A stretch of DNA of 64,000 nt from G963422595 sp963422595. GTDB lineage: Bacteria; Pseudomonadota; Gammaproteobacteria; UBA4575. Below, in pieces: positions 44,564 to 53,618 of this stretch; within the stretch, counting starts at the first letter, position 1; the number at the start of each line of letters is the position of its first letter. A program made the position numbers and the translations under genes. The DNA is taken from NCBI GenBank assembly GCA_963422595.1, contig OY730298.1, positions 1,116,001-1,180,000 of the forward strand. The letters run 5' to 3'. The notes below the pieces were generated by a model that was given only the letters and a program-made list of their open reading frames with translations, searched no databases and had not been told where the DNA came from.

Positions 44564-46498
44564 TCAATCGGGATTGAATTCACTCGTCCACAGTCTGCCT
44601 TGACCCTGTATGAACTGGCCGGTGCGGATGCGGGCAATAGGATAGTCGGGAAGATCACGCACCGCACCGCAGCGCGCACCGTCCTGAAATCCGTGATAAT
44701 TTTCGTAACACGTTACGAGATAGACATTAGATCCTGTGGCGCCGCAGCCGACCCAGTGACACACGTCGTCCGGATGCGGTAGAGAGGTCGGCAGCGAGTA
44801 AACCTTTTTCCCCATATACGTCGAGAAATAGAACATATCGCTGCGACTGCTCCAGATACGGCTGTCGTGCAGATGAGACTTGGCATAGCGGAAGGTGTGC
44901 GAATCTTTGTTGCTGCTTTTGGATATGATACCATCGTTCAGATTCAGCATCCGCTGTAGGATATTCCCGATCATCCGCTGGATTTTCCGGCCTGGCTCGT
45001 TCGTGGACACTAGGGCGTGCTGGAACCGTAACGATGCGGAATGAAAAGTCATCTGGCCGCTCGGGCGCATGAAGTACGACGTGTGCGCCATGAACTCTTT
45101 CCCTTCTTTATTGTAGTAAGGGGAGAGGAACACAATCCGCTCCTGCACGTCAGGAACCGGGTAGGACGGGTGAAACGTGTCAACCTCCCCGCCCATCAGG
45201 TCGCCGATTCTATCTCCGAAACGCAACCCCGTGCCCTCGAATATCCAATGGGACATGAGTCCTGGATCTGGCGTTACATCGGCGTGCGTACGGGGCTCCA
45301 CGACAAATGGCGTGTTGTCGCTTCCCCAGGCGCCCTGCGGATACTGAGCTCCGAAGATGTTCTGTTCGCTGAATGCATCGCCCTGGTTTCTCCACAGATC
45401 GCTTGTTTTCTTGTCAACCGTCATGATGTCGTGTCCGAAGGCGTCTTTATGCAACGCCACCTTCCAGTAGAAGGCATTGGCGGAGAAGGACAACAGATGC
45501 ACACCCCGCTTAATGGCACTCGTCACGGCGGTTCGCACCCGACTTGATAGGTACTCGGGATGATACGCCAGGACGATGACCCGACACCCCTTGAGGATCG
45601 TTGGATCCTTGTGAACCGACAAGGTTGTTGCATAGCGGATTGGCACGTCCAAACCCTCAAGAAATTGCACGATCGGTTCGATGTGCTGATAATAGCTAGC
45701 TTGTGGCCGCTGCATGCTGACGGCGGAGGCTTGCAGGTGGGGGTGGTACGCTCTCCCATCAAAACCTTTGTAGAGGCTTGCTCCGAAGCCGGTGTTGTAG
45801 GCGGCCACAGTCAGGTACGAGGCCACGATGCATACCGACTCCGGTGCAGACCTGTCCTCAACGACAAACGGGGCGCTGTCCTGCACGATTCCGTCAGGAG
45901 AGAGTGAAACGAATTCGTAGAATCCATTCGACCAGTCTTCTGAAATGGGCACTTCAACGTTATATGTCCAATTAGCAAATGACACATAGCGTCTGCCATG
46001 GAATTCCCGAATTACCGGCGCGGGCTGCGGCCCTACAATGGGGGGGGGCAGTAGAGTTGGCGGATTAGGTTGTCGCAGTGTGTACCACCGGCATTCAGCA
46101 TGGCTGTTCGCGGAGGCAAGCCATGCGCCGTCGCTTGAACGGCAGCTGAACCAGCCGCGCTGAATATGACTGGAAGGGCATCCCGTCCGCGCAGGGTAGT
46201 CCGCAATAGCGTCTCCTCCGTCCCCGTCATAGCAGGGTTCGGACGTGGATGCATTCGGTAGCCGTATAAATTCGTATCGTCCCTGTGGACCGAGATGCCT
46301 CACCTTGAAGGACAGACGGCGGGTGTTCTTTGCATGGACGGCCAATTCGAGGGTATCGCCTGGGGCAAGGTCGGTCGTTTTCGCGAATACGGCACCATTG
46401 GAAACCGGTTCAAGCTCGAATGCCGGCTGCGCCATTACGTCGAGTGCGGCACATTCTGAGAGGATAAAGACAGCGAGAACCCTGTGCGCTATCTTCAT
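44564..46498 (-). CDS. Secreted N,N-dimethylformamidase beta-subunit-like protein
   Basis: This is a protein of about 644 residues. I chose ATG 46498, which starts a signal peptide (MKIAHRVLAVFILSECAALDVMA); the frame opens further upstream at 46549. The middle shows SICIVASYLTVAAYNTGFGASLYKGFDGRAYHPHL-type sequence, then FLEGLDVPIRYATTLSVHKDPTILKGCRVIVLAYHPEYLSSRVRTAV, typical of the dimethylformamidase beta / large-subunit-like domain with a flavodoxin-like fold. The Cys-rich amino part is unlike the core enzyme. Substrate unknown. Base composition is GC-richer than neighbours, pointing to transfer. Confidence 0.7.
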   Translation of the reverse strand: MKIAHRVLAVFILSECAALDVMAQPAFELEPVSNGAVFAKTTDLAPGDTLELAVHAKNTRRLSFKVRHLGPQGRYEFIRLPNASTSEPCYDGDGGDAIADYPARTGCPSSHIQRGWFSCRSSDGAWLASANSHAECRWYTLRQPNPPTLLPPPIVGPQPAPVIREFHGRRYVSFANWTYNVEVPISEDWSNGFYEFVSLSPDGIVQDSAPFVVEDRSAPESVCIVASYLTVAAYNTGFGASLYKGFDGRAYHPHLQASAVSMQRPQASYYQHIEPIVQFLEGLDVPIRYATTLSVHKDPTILKGCRVIVLAYHPEYLSSRVRTAVTSAIKRGVHLLSFSANAFYWKVALHKDAFGHDIMTVDKKTSDLWRNQGDAFSEQNIFGAQYPQGAWGSDNTPFVVEPRTHADVTPDPGLMSHWIFEGTGLRFGDRIGDLMGGEVDTFHPSYPVPDVQERIVFLSPYYNKEGKEFMAHTSYFMRPSGQMTFHSASLRFQHALVSTNEPGRKIQRMIGNILQRMLNLNDGIISKSSNKDSHTFRYAKSHLHDSRIWSSRSDMFYFSTYMGKKVYSLPTSLPHPDDVCHWVGCGATGSNVYLVTCYENYHGFQDGARCGAVRDLPDYPIARIRTGQFIQGQGRLWTSEFNPD

Positions 46499-46550
46499 CA
46501 ATATGGAGCGGCGCCTACACATTTCCATTGAAGGCGATTCCAGGGCCATA

Positions 46551-46945
46551 TCAAGGCCTTGCCAGACCTAATCGCCGTCCCGCAAGCTCGTAGATGATTT
46601 TATCCCTTCTAACTGTCACCATCAAAATCGTTCGCCAATGGAAGAGAACACAGAGCGCGCCGAAAATAACTGCCAGCGCCAGAAGCGTCGGGCACCGAGC
46701 AAGCCCGCACCATTGCACGACTTCGAATCCGTCCACGCGCAAAGCTCGCTATCTCGCGGCCGCGGCCTGAGCTGCGACCGTCATGCAAACGCCGATCAAT
46801 CAAGACCGAATTCACTTGTCCACAGATTACCCTGGCCGCGGCGGAGCGTGCGGCAGCCTTTGAAGCCTGATTCGATGCCCATCAGGAAACTCAGTGCGGG
46901 AGAGCCGTTAGCCCAGACATAGCTATCAATCAGGTGATTTTCCAT
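46551..46945 (-). pseudogene. Remnants upstream of the dimethylformamidase-like gene, incl. a second carboxy end
   Basis: Minus-strand sequence ending at 46796 reads SYVWANGSPALSFLMGIESGFKG then GQGNLWTSEFGLD and stop. The last 13 residues match the end of the 644-residue protein (GQGRLWTSEFNPD), so this is the carboxy terminus of a paralogue whose body was deleted. Between it and the complete gene a 63-residue hydrophobic frame (46742-46551) is not recognised. It suggests a former tandem array collapsed inside the insertion. Confidence 0.4.
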
Positions 46946-47038
46946 AAAGGTAAGTATCTTGTAAAGCTTCAGTTGCTAGGTAATTGGTTATACTAGTGAC
47001 GCTTCTAAGATGATTGGGATTATCTTGATGGAGACGGG

Positions 47039-47668
47039 ATGGTGCTAGTCTCTGATAATCATTGTTTGCTTATGCCAAGCGGCCTGCTTGCAAAGACAAT
47101 AGAGCGTTACATGCGCAATTTGCTGGCGCATGGTCAAGGTAAGGATGCACGAGTTCCTGATAAGGTAGATTGTTTTCAGCTATTATCAATTTCCAACTCG
47201 GAAACTGTCAAGCAATTGCGCCATCAGGGCGTCAAGAAGATTAACCTGAATGTTGGCCAGTATATAGAGACATCCCGTATGGCAGAGGAATCTCGCCCGA
47301 AGGGGAAGATTGTTGAGCAGCTTGGCTTGTATATGAGGGATACAATCAGTGCACTGGTTACTAAAGAAGCAGATCGGCAGCATATAGAAGAAGCAGAAAA
47401 TGTTAATGCGCGATTGGTGATTACATTTGATGGCCGCCGTCCAGGCTTAAGGGCAGAGAATCTTGCCCCGATTGCTGAAGCAATTGCAAACGAGGGCGAG
47501 GAGGATATAGAGATTGAAACATCTACTGGGCAACGTATTAAAGGCGGTCATTTGATATTGAGAAAAGCAGTCAATGTATCAGGATTTGCCAAGACAGTTC
47601 ATCATAACGATGCTTGGGAGAAGATGGAGGATTACTTTAATGAGCTGACGCGTTCTGGGGTGTTATAG
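47039..47668 (+). pseudogene. Amino-terminally truncated protein at insertion boundary
   Basis: The coding frame begins right after the 36-bp repeat (DDWDYLDGDG, from 47009) and has an internal ATG at 47039: MVLVSDNHCLLMPSGLLAKTIERYMRNLL. It looks like the inside of a protein rather than its start, so the 5' part was probably lost. The remaining ~210 residues are soluble and mixed alpha/beta. I do not recognise the family; similar short proteins occur in abortive-infection loci, but that link is weak. It is followed directly by the next gene. Confidence 0.45.
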
Positions 47669-47670
47669 GT

Positions 47671-48165
47671 GTGAATAGAAGGTTATCATATGGGCGTATT
47701 GTTTTTCTGGTTGTCGGTTTTGTTTGGGTCGGAATAGCGTTTTATTTTGGTGGGTGAGTCACTGAGGAGAATCTTGCGGCACTTCAGGTTATTGTGACAT
47801 TGGTTTCTATCTTGGCTGGCATACTGATAGCGATCATTACGATGCTGGGCGATCCGCGTGTTCTTTATCGGGGGAGTTGGCGAGTTGCAAGTGCACATCG
47901 CAGGGAGGTGCGGCATTATTATGATTACCCTGGTGGTCGCGGGTATGTGGTGGTGGATTGTGAGACGGACATGCACGTGTATGAGGGCGGGTTAGACAAG
48001 CGCAGCAGTTTGGGCAGTGTGCAGCAGGCGTTGTTTTTTGCGCATTTGACGGGCAAGGTGCCGGCGGTGGTGATTTATGACACGGATGGCGTGGTAGGGA
48101 AATATGAGTATCGGATTGGTTCGGTGTGTGAGCATGTGGGTGTGGGGTATATTAGTTATCCGTAG
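47671..48165 (+). pseudogene. Membrane protein gene split by an in-frame TGA
   Basis: From GTG 47671 the frame reads a hydrophobic helix ending YFGG, then TGA at 47755, then in the same frame VTEENLAALQVIVTLVSILAGILIAIITMLGDPRVLYRGSWR. A TGG codon mutated to TGA would join them. The part after the stop can start at ATG 47794. The carboxy ~80 residues (YVVVDCETDMHVYEGG...VVIYDTDGVVGKYEYRI) look like a different soluble domain, so a fusion is possible. The function is not known. Confidence 0.45.
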
Positions 48166-48206
48166 CCTGATCCGTTAAATATGCAACGGACTTTACTTTT
48201 TAGAAA

Positions 48207-49505
48207 TTGAGTAGATCAAAATACACATGGAAGCTGGACGAGCCTCCACCAAGTATTGAGCCTCATAGCAGGAATAAGCATAGTCTTTATGGGGGGTACC
48301 TTCGTAGATATATAAGAAAATTAACCCAAAACCCACGGCACCCTTCATTCAGGCTTTTTATAGTTGATGGTTTTTGTGGGGGAGGCGTTTATTGGGATGA
48401 GAATAATCATGAGCATTTAGGGTCTCCATTTATTGTCTTTAGTGCGGTTAGCGAAGAACTTGCTGATGTTGCAGCAAATAGGGAAAATCCAGTTACTGCT
48501 TATTTACAGTATTATTTTATTGATAGTGACCGATCTGCAATCGAGTACTTGGAGCAGGCGCATCAAAGCCGTGGAATAAACCAAGAAACAAAGTACCCAG
48601 TTCGGTATTTGTGCCAAAAGTTTGATCTTGCCTACCAAGATATTATCACTGCTATAAAGCAATGCGCGCCAAGGACTCAGCGAGTATTATTTATACTTGA
48701 TCAGTACGGCTGGTCTGGAGTTCCGTTTAGTATAATAAACGATGTTTTTAGGCGACTATCGGATGCGGAAATCATCCTTACTTTTACGCCGGATGAGATT
48801 ATTGATCATATCGGCTCCGACCCTCAAAAAATGCGTGAGGTCACGAAAACATTCCAGGCAATAGGTTTTGGTATAGAACCGCAAGAAATTTTTGGGGCGA
48901 TGGGGGATAATACTAATGGCTGGCAGAAAAGATTGGCGGCTCAGGAATTATTGACGTCAGAGATAAAGGCAAAATTAACGGCAACATACTTTACACGTTA
49001 CTATTTACGTCGCCCTAACAGTCATCGTGCCGTAATGCTAATTCATTTGTCGCAACATCCAGTTGCCCACAATGAGATGATGGAAGAGCACTGGAGTAAC
49101 TCAAACATGTATATTGATCATCAAGGTTATGCTGGCATATCGCCTTTGATGTTAGGATATGATTACAAATATGCAGGTAATTTTTTACACTTTGAGGAAG
49201 ACTTTTTCAAGAAAAGGGAAGACATGGTTGTAAATGCAATGATGCAGCAGATACCGATCATATTACATGCACACCCAGTTGGTCTTCCGTTTAGTGCTCT
49301 TATGAAGAAGTTAATCAACGATTCTCCTGTCACTGTAAATATTGTGAAGAAAGTAGTAAAAGACTTGATACAACATAAAGAAGTTGAGGTGATCAGTTCT
49401 AAGACTGGGCGGAAAAGCACCGCGGTGGTGGATTTGAATGATCAGATAAAACTGCCAAGTCAATGCACGATAACTTACATAAATGGCCAAGCAGTCAAAA
49501 ATTGA
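48207..49505 (+). CDS. tcmP: Three-Cys-motif partner protein TcmP
   Basis: This is a 432-residue protein with the TcmP pattern: IEPHSRNKHSLYGGYLRRYI, then FIVDGFCGGGVYWDENNHEHLGSPFIVFSA, and QYYFIDSDRSAIEYLEQ, which suggests a Rossmann-like methyltransferase or nucleotide-binding fold. QRVLFILDQYGWSGVPFSII follows. The start is TTG 48207 with a poor ribosome site. The 3' end overlaps the three-Cys-motif gene by 23 bases. The family is named for that pairing; its biochemical function is not established. Confidence 0.82.
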   Translation: MSRSKYTWKLDEPPPSIEPHSRNKHSLYGGYLRRYIRKLTQNPRHPSFRLFIVDGFCGGGVYWDENNHEHLGSPFIVFSAVSEELADVAANRENPVTAYLQYYFIDSDRSAIEYLEQAHQSRGINQETKYPVRYLCQKFDLAYQDIITAIKQCAPRTQRVLFILDQYGWSGVPFSIINDVFRRLSDAEIILTFTPDEIIDHIGSDPQKMREVTKTFQAIGFGIEPQEIFGAMGDNTNGWQKRLAAQELLTSEIKAKLTATYFTRYYLRRPNSHRAVMLIHLSQHPVAHNEMMEEHWSNSNMYIDHQGYAGISPLMLGYDYKYAGNFLHFEEDFFKKREDMVVNAMMQQIPIILHAHPVGLPFSALMKKLINDSPVTVNIVKKVVKDLIQHKEVEVISSKTGRKSTAVVDLNDQIKLPSQCTITYINGQAVKN

Positions 49506-50298
49506 ATGGACGCACCATACGTTTAATCCTTGGTGGGGTTGCACGAAGGTATCATCTGCTTGTAAACATTGTTATGCGGAGACTTGGGCTAAGCGAGTGG
49601 GGCATAACCTTTGGGGGAGGGGTAATCCACGCCGGTTCTTTTCCGACACTCATTGGCAAGGGCCTTTGAAATGGAATGCTGAGGCTGCGTCGGAAGGTGA
49701 GCGCAAGCGGGTCTTTTGTGCGTCGATGGCCGATGTTTTTGAGTCCAGGAAAGAATTAAATCCATGGCGAAGACGTTTGTGGAATCTGATTGAAGACACG
49801 CCTTGGCTTGATTGGTTATTGTTGACCAAGCGGCCACAAATGATTGGTCAATACATTCCCTGGAAAGCAATGTGGCCGGATAACGTCTGGCTCGGGGTTA
49901 CGGTTGAAAATCAAAAGCTGGCTGAAAAGCGTATCCCCATGTTATTAAGTTATCCTGCTAAAATCAGGTTTTTATCTTGCGAGCCTTTACTTGGTTCACT
50001 GGTGCTTGATATGGATTGTTGCAGCAATATTGATTGGGTGATTGCAGGGGGTGAATCTGGGCACAATGCTAGGCCAACTCAGCCCGTTTGGGTCAGGGCG
50101 CTGCGCGATCAGTGCAACGCTGCCAATATCCCTTTTCACTTCAAGCAGTGGGGGCATTGGGCGCCTGAGTTGCCGAAGGCAAAAACAAGTAACATCAAAA
50201 TCATCAAGAGGGGCGACATTACCCTATTTGGCTTGGGAAAATCTGCTGCCGGTCGCTATTTGGATGGGCAAACTTGGGATCAATACCCTGCTGGTTGA
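49483..50298 (+). CDS. Three-Cys-motif protein (phage Gp37/Gp68, DUF5131 family)
   Basis: This is a 271-residue protein. The amino terminus SKIEWTHHTFNPWWGCTKVSSACKHCYAETWAKR contains the three cysteines (Cx6CxxC), placing it near the radical-SAM-like DUF5131 family. VFCASMADVFE, WLLLTKRPQ, NVWLGVTVENQ and RFLSCEPLLG are further family blocks, with VIAGGESGHNARP near the end. It overlaps tcmP, so the pair forms an operon. Such proteins are found in phages and islands; the chemistry is unknown. Confidence 0.88.
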   Translation: MAKQSKIEWTHHTFNPWWGCTKVSSACKHCYAETWAKRVGHNLWGRGNPRRFFSDTHWQGPLKWNAEAASEGERKRVFCASMADVFESRKELNPWRRRLWNLIEDTPWLDWLLLTKRPQMIGQYIPWKAMWPDNVWLGVTVENQKLAEKRIPMLLSYPAKIRFLSCEPLLGSLVLDMDCCSNIDWVIAGGESGHNARPTQPVWVRALRDQCNAANIPFHFKQWGHWAPELPKAKTSNIKIIKRGDITLFGLGKSAAGRYLDGQTWDQYPAG

Positions 50299-50455
50299 AG
50301 AAAAAGTTGGTCTCATTTCTGTACCTTAAAAAAGTGACATATCGTTTGACATTGTAAACGGATAGGTCGATAATAAGTTGCGACCTGAGTCAGGCATTCG
50401 CCTTACGTCAAGCCCGACATATGTTCGGCGGGGAGGTTGCGGCCCCCCAGGTCCA

Positions 50456-51600
50456 CTACCCCTCCTCACGTAGTTTCTCAACTTCCCGTTTATGTGCTCT
50501 GCGATACGATTGCAGATAGATTTCATCTTTGTTAGTGCGTTTAAGCACGGTCAGCCAGGGTTTGTTGTTGTCGGTGCTCCACAGCAGTCGGTGGTGTGTG
50601 CCGTGTTTTGCCCATTGTCCCTGGTCTACAATCTTTTGCACTCTGAGCCAATCTTGTCTAGTGAGGTCGGCGAAGCGCGGGTGTGTACGCACGGTGGCGT
50701 GTGAGAGGTGCACGGTGCGTGCGGTGTGGCCTAATCCGAGTTGTTTGAGTCGGTTTTTATCGACGATAGCCACCGTGCGTTCTTGGTCTGGGAAGCCGGT
50801 GTGCCCGGCGGCGAAGTGGAGGAAGCTGGTACTTTGGACCTGTTCGCGCACGGCCTCTTTGGACATTGGTGCGGCGTTGCCGACTAGGTCGGCCCGTCGG
50901 GGGTCGCGTGCGATCTCATCAATTGTAAACGGTTGTCGGTTGGGGTTTTTGACGTCCCAGTGTTGCATGTAGGGCAGGCTGTCGCAGCCGCAGTTGATGG
51001 TTTCGCCGGCCGGTGCTGCGGGGTCTCTGGGGTACATGAGTTTATAGCCGCCGACGTCGAAGGGTTGGTCGGGTGCGCGGATTTGTCCATCGGCGGCGTC
51101 ATGCTGGATGCGGGCGTGGATTTTACCGGAGCGGCGCCATTGTTTCATCAGGCCGGGGACGTGGGCTTTGGCTTGTTGCAGGCGTGCCGATTGAGCAGCA
51201 CTGAAGGCGCGCCCGAGTTCGGTGCGCACGATGGTAAGGGCACGGCGGCGCGAGGTTTCATTGAGCAGGCGGGTGACATTGCTGATGGCCTCACCGGGTG
51301 ATTGGATGCTGGTGATGATCAGGCCGAGTTCGCTGTTGATGCGCCGTTTGGCGACGCGTGAGATGTCTTGGATGCGGTCGGTTAAGAACTCACGCATGGC
51401 AATCAGTTGGCGTGGGCTGAGCTTAGGGGCACGCAGGCTAATGCCACCAGCGTGCAGGGGTTCGTCGATGGTTTGTTGGCCGGCCAGCCATTCGTCGTCC
51501 CACCCGGCTTGTGCGGTGGTGCTGGCCGTGGTGGCCAGGCTGTCAAGGGTGGCGTGGATTTCACGCTGTAATCTGGGCAGTGCCCACAGCGATAGTCGTT
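50456..51600 (-). CDS. Mu gpF/SPP1 gp7-like head morphogenesis protein with toxin-like tail (truncated)
   Basis: The minus-strand frame is open from 51667, but phage-like sequence begins near 51600. The core has SPGEAISNVTRLLNETSRRRALTIVRTELGRAFSAAQSARLQQA, KQWRRSGKIHARIQHDAADGQ and ETINCGCDSLPYM, all typical of Mu F / SPP1 gp7 minor head proteins. The last ~120 residues (HFAAGHTGFPDQERTVAIVDKNRLKQLGL...HHRLLWSTDNNKPWLTVLKRT) look like the barnase/EndoU/colicin-like (PBECR) domain often fused to this protein. The amino end is cut and fused back-to-back with a tail gene on the plus strand. Confidence 0.7.
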
Positions 51601-52365
51601 GGGTTGGGCGGCGAGGTGTATGTGGATGTCGGGGCCACCGGCAAAGAACGGCATATTGGGGATACACCGACGGCGACTCTGTCGCTGGAGGCTACAGACT
51701 TGGACGTATTCGCGTCCGATGGGCCAGATACCAGCAAACGCCTGGCGCGAGTGCGCACGCAAGTGGCAAGACGGATGACTGTTGAGCTGCGAGACATGTC
51801 GCTGGACAATATCGCCCTGTTTGTCGGCGGCAATGTCGCAACCGTGGATGCCATAAGCGACAAAACCGAAATGCGCATTGCAGCGCCTAAAAAAGGCGAT
51901 ATTGTGCAGATATTAAACGCCGGAAGGCCCGTGCGCGGTGTGAAAGATGGTTGGAAAATCTACCCCGGCACGACCAGTGGTGGTAAAGGGAGTGCGCTTA
52001 CCAGCACGGCGCTCAAAAAGTTTAAATTGGATCAGGCCGCCGGAAGATTAGCCGTGATCGAAGATGTTGGCTCGACTTACGATACATATGGCATCGTAGT
52101 TGAATACCAAGCCAAAGCAAATCAAGTTATTGAGACCGACACTCAAGTAATCGAGGGCGCAGTGCGCTATCTCGAAACCCCGGTACACGGGCATGGCCAC
52201 AACATCTATTTTCCCGATGCGACTATAACTGCATCTGGGGATTGGACACTAAAGTCACGAGACCAAGAGCAGCGTTGCAGCCTAATCATTGAATCACTGG
52301 GCAACATAGTCATTGACAGCAATGACGTTGCCGGCGCCAAAGATTTACCCCCCTCGATGGTTTAG
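51601..52365 (+). pseudogene. Phage tail tube-like protein, 5' truncated
   Basis: The plus frame is open from 51511, but tail-like sequence starts near 51601 (GGEVYVDVGATGKERHIGDTPTATLSLEATDLDVF). It continues with ELRDMSLDNIALFVGGN, IVEYQAKANQ and a carboxy end DLPPSMV. This resembles major tail tube proteins of Mu-like or siphovirus phages. It abuts the minus-strand head gene, a head-tail junction that normal prophages do not have. It is followed by a YegP-like gene and tail chaperone-like gene. Confidence 0.55.
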
Positions 52366-52374
52366 GCGCGCGAC

Positions 52375-52575
52375 ATGGGCAAAGCACACTATCAACTCTA
52401 TCGAGACAAGGCTGAGTGCTGGCGCTGGCGGTATGTAGCTGGCAATGGTCGGGTGATTGCGGTATCTAGTGAGGGCTACATCAATAAAACCGACGCACGC
52501 GCTGTGATCCGATCAATGAAGCGGTCTTTTGTCGCATCAGTCAAACTGGGAACACCGCGCAAGAGGAGAAAGTAA
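52375..52575 (+). CDS. YegP-like DUF1508 protein
   Basis: This is a 66-residue protein. YQLYRDKAECWRWRYVAGNGRVIAVSSEGYINKTDARAVIRSMK matches the DUF1508/YegP repeat (one unit: F.LY.D..G.WRWRL...NG.IIA.S.EGY..K..A...I). Family members are small beta-alpha proteins of unknown role, common in prophages. Its stop abuts the start of the next gene. Confidence 0.85.
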   Translation: MGKAHYQLYRDKAECWRWRYVAGNGRVIAVSSEGYINKTDARAVIRSMKRSFVASVKLGTPRKRRK

Positions 52576-52988
52576 TGTTTAAGTTTGTAGAACCAGAGCA
52601 TGTGAACATACGGGTGGCAATTACATCACCGGTAAGTGGTGACACACCAGCCGCAGAACAGTGCATTACGCTTAAGATGCGCTATGCCGGGCGCACGGCA
52701 CGTCAGGACTATGTGCAACACATCCAGGATGATGATGTGCTGGATGATCAAGTCATCCGCGACTGGGTAGTCGGGTGGGACGGTGTGTGCGACCAGGACG
52801 GTAAGGCAATCGACTGGGAGGATAAAGTCCTGCGCGAGCAGGTTCTGGATGCGCCGTGGGTGCATCAGGCCGTCATCCAAGCGCTGTTGCGTGAGTTGAT
52901 GATGTTGTCTACCGACCCCGCCGGGGCCGCAGGAAAAAACTCACAGATGCCGCCCGACGCTGGGCGGCAGGGCAAGCAGGTGCAATAG
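52575..52988 (+). CDS. Phage tail assembly chaperone-like protein
   Basis: This is a 137-residue protein. MFKFVEPEHVNIRVAITSPVSGD opens as a small beta domain, then VIRDWVVGWDGVCDQDGKAIDWEDKVLREQVLDAPWVHQAVIQALLREL. The pattern 'W.GV.D.DG....' plus a helical end is typical of tail assembly chaperones placed between the tail tube and the tape measure genes. The location here supports it. Confidence 0.6.
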   Translation: MFKFVEPEHVNIRVAITSPVSGDTPAAEQCITLKMRYAGRTARQDYVQHIQDDDVLDDQVIRDWVVGWDGVCDQDGKAIDWEDKVLREQVLDAPWVHQAVIQALLRELMMLSTDPAGAAGKNSQMPPDAGRQGKQVQ

Positions 52989-53011
52989 AGGTACTAATAG
53001 AGTGGCGCGAG

Positions 53012-53209
53012 GTGATACACGCTTGGGTGTTGATTTGCGATCAATGGAAAGTTGCAGGCATTTCGGGGCAGGTGCTGGGGCTGGATTGGCCAGCATGCCA
53101 CCTGCTGTTGCGTGCCATGCGTGTAAAGCTGACACCAGAATTATTGCAGGGCTTACGGACATTTGAAAGTGAGGTGCGGCGGACGTGGAATGCAAAAGAT
53201 AAGAGGTGA
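53012..53209 (+). CDS. DUF1799-like small phage protein
   Basis: This is a 65-residue protein (VLICDQWKVAGISGQVLGLDWPACHLLLRAM...LTPELLQGLRTFESEVRRTWNAKDKR) of the type found between tail chaperone and tape measure genes, often annotated as DUF1799. Its last two thirds fall in the 186-bp segment repeated at 54735-54920, and a further remnant of its end lies near 54943-54975. Confidence 0.5.
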   Translation: MIHAWVLICDQWKVAGISGQVLGLDWPACHLLLRAMRVKLTPELLQGLRTFESEVRRTWNAKDKR

Positions 53210-53289
53210 GATGGAGACAACAACCCCCGTGGCAGCCGTTTGGGGGGTCGGCTTAAAACAACCCCCACTAACAAAAAGAGGCAAATAGG

Positions 53290-53499
53290 ATGGGTAATTT
53301 TATTTTTTCCCCAGTGATCCTGGCCAAAAATATCGGATGGGTAATGATAGGTGTCGTCATTGCCAGCGCTGTATGGTCACTGGCAATTTGGCGCGAGTCA
53401 ATCCCTGCGTGGGCCTGGTGGCTTGGGGCCGTGGTGTTTGGTTTTTATGTGTTATTCGCCGCCGCAGCGCTATTTATTTTGTCGCGCGCTACTTACTGA
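53290..53499 (+). CDS. Small phage membrane protein
   Basis: This is a 69-residue protein with two transmembrane helices (VILAKNIGWVMIGVVIASAVWSLAIW and WAWWLGAVVFGFYVLFAAAALFIL). It is located between the DUF1799-like gene and the tape measure region and has a preceding AGAGG. It is of unknown function. Confidence 0.55.
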   Translation: MGNFIFSPVILAKNIGWVMIGVVIASAVWSLAIWRESIPAWAWWLGAVVFGFYVLFAAAALFILSRATY

Positions 53500-53501
53500 A
53501 A

Positions 53502-53618
53502 ATGGCGCGTGATATGAAGTTAGCCATTCGCCTGGTCGCCGATGGAAAAGGCTTTAAGGGGGCGGTAAGAGTAGCTTCACAAGCAGACAAAAGAGCTTCC
53601 ATATGGGGTAACAGATGA
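53502..53618 (+). pseudogene. First tape-measure start remnant
   Basis: ATG 53502 gives MARDMKLAIRLVADGKGFKGAVRVASQADKR and then an early stop. It parallels the start of the full gene at 53754 (MPKDLKLAVHLVADAKGFKGAISVSRQ). The two nucleotide sequences differ enough to come from separate phages rather than a recent duplication. Only the opening ~30 residues remain. Confidence 0.55.

Larger units (their letters stand above)
44021..47004. repeat. 36-bp perfect direct repeats of thrC 3' end bounding a 2.9-kb insertion
   Basis: The 36 bases at 44021-44056, running from the SVAR-stop of thrC onward, recur without change at 46969-47004. Between them lies a region with a different composition (GC-rich) carrying a dimethylformamidase-like gene and fragments. 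To the right of the second copy a truncated gene begins. The pattern fits site-specific integration at the thrC 3' end or a segmental duplication. No integrase remains. Bases 44057-44230 hold no gene; a small hairpin CTTTCT/AGAAAG lies near their end. Confidence 0.7.

Noticed and set aside
45041..45907. Long plus-strand frames opposite the dimethylformamidase-like gene
   Set aside because: They are antisense shadows of a GC-rich gene whose minus-strand frame has a signal peptide and family motifs.
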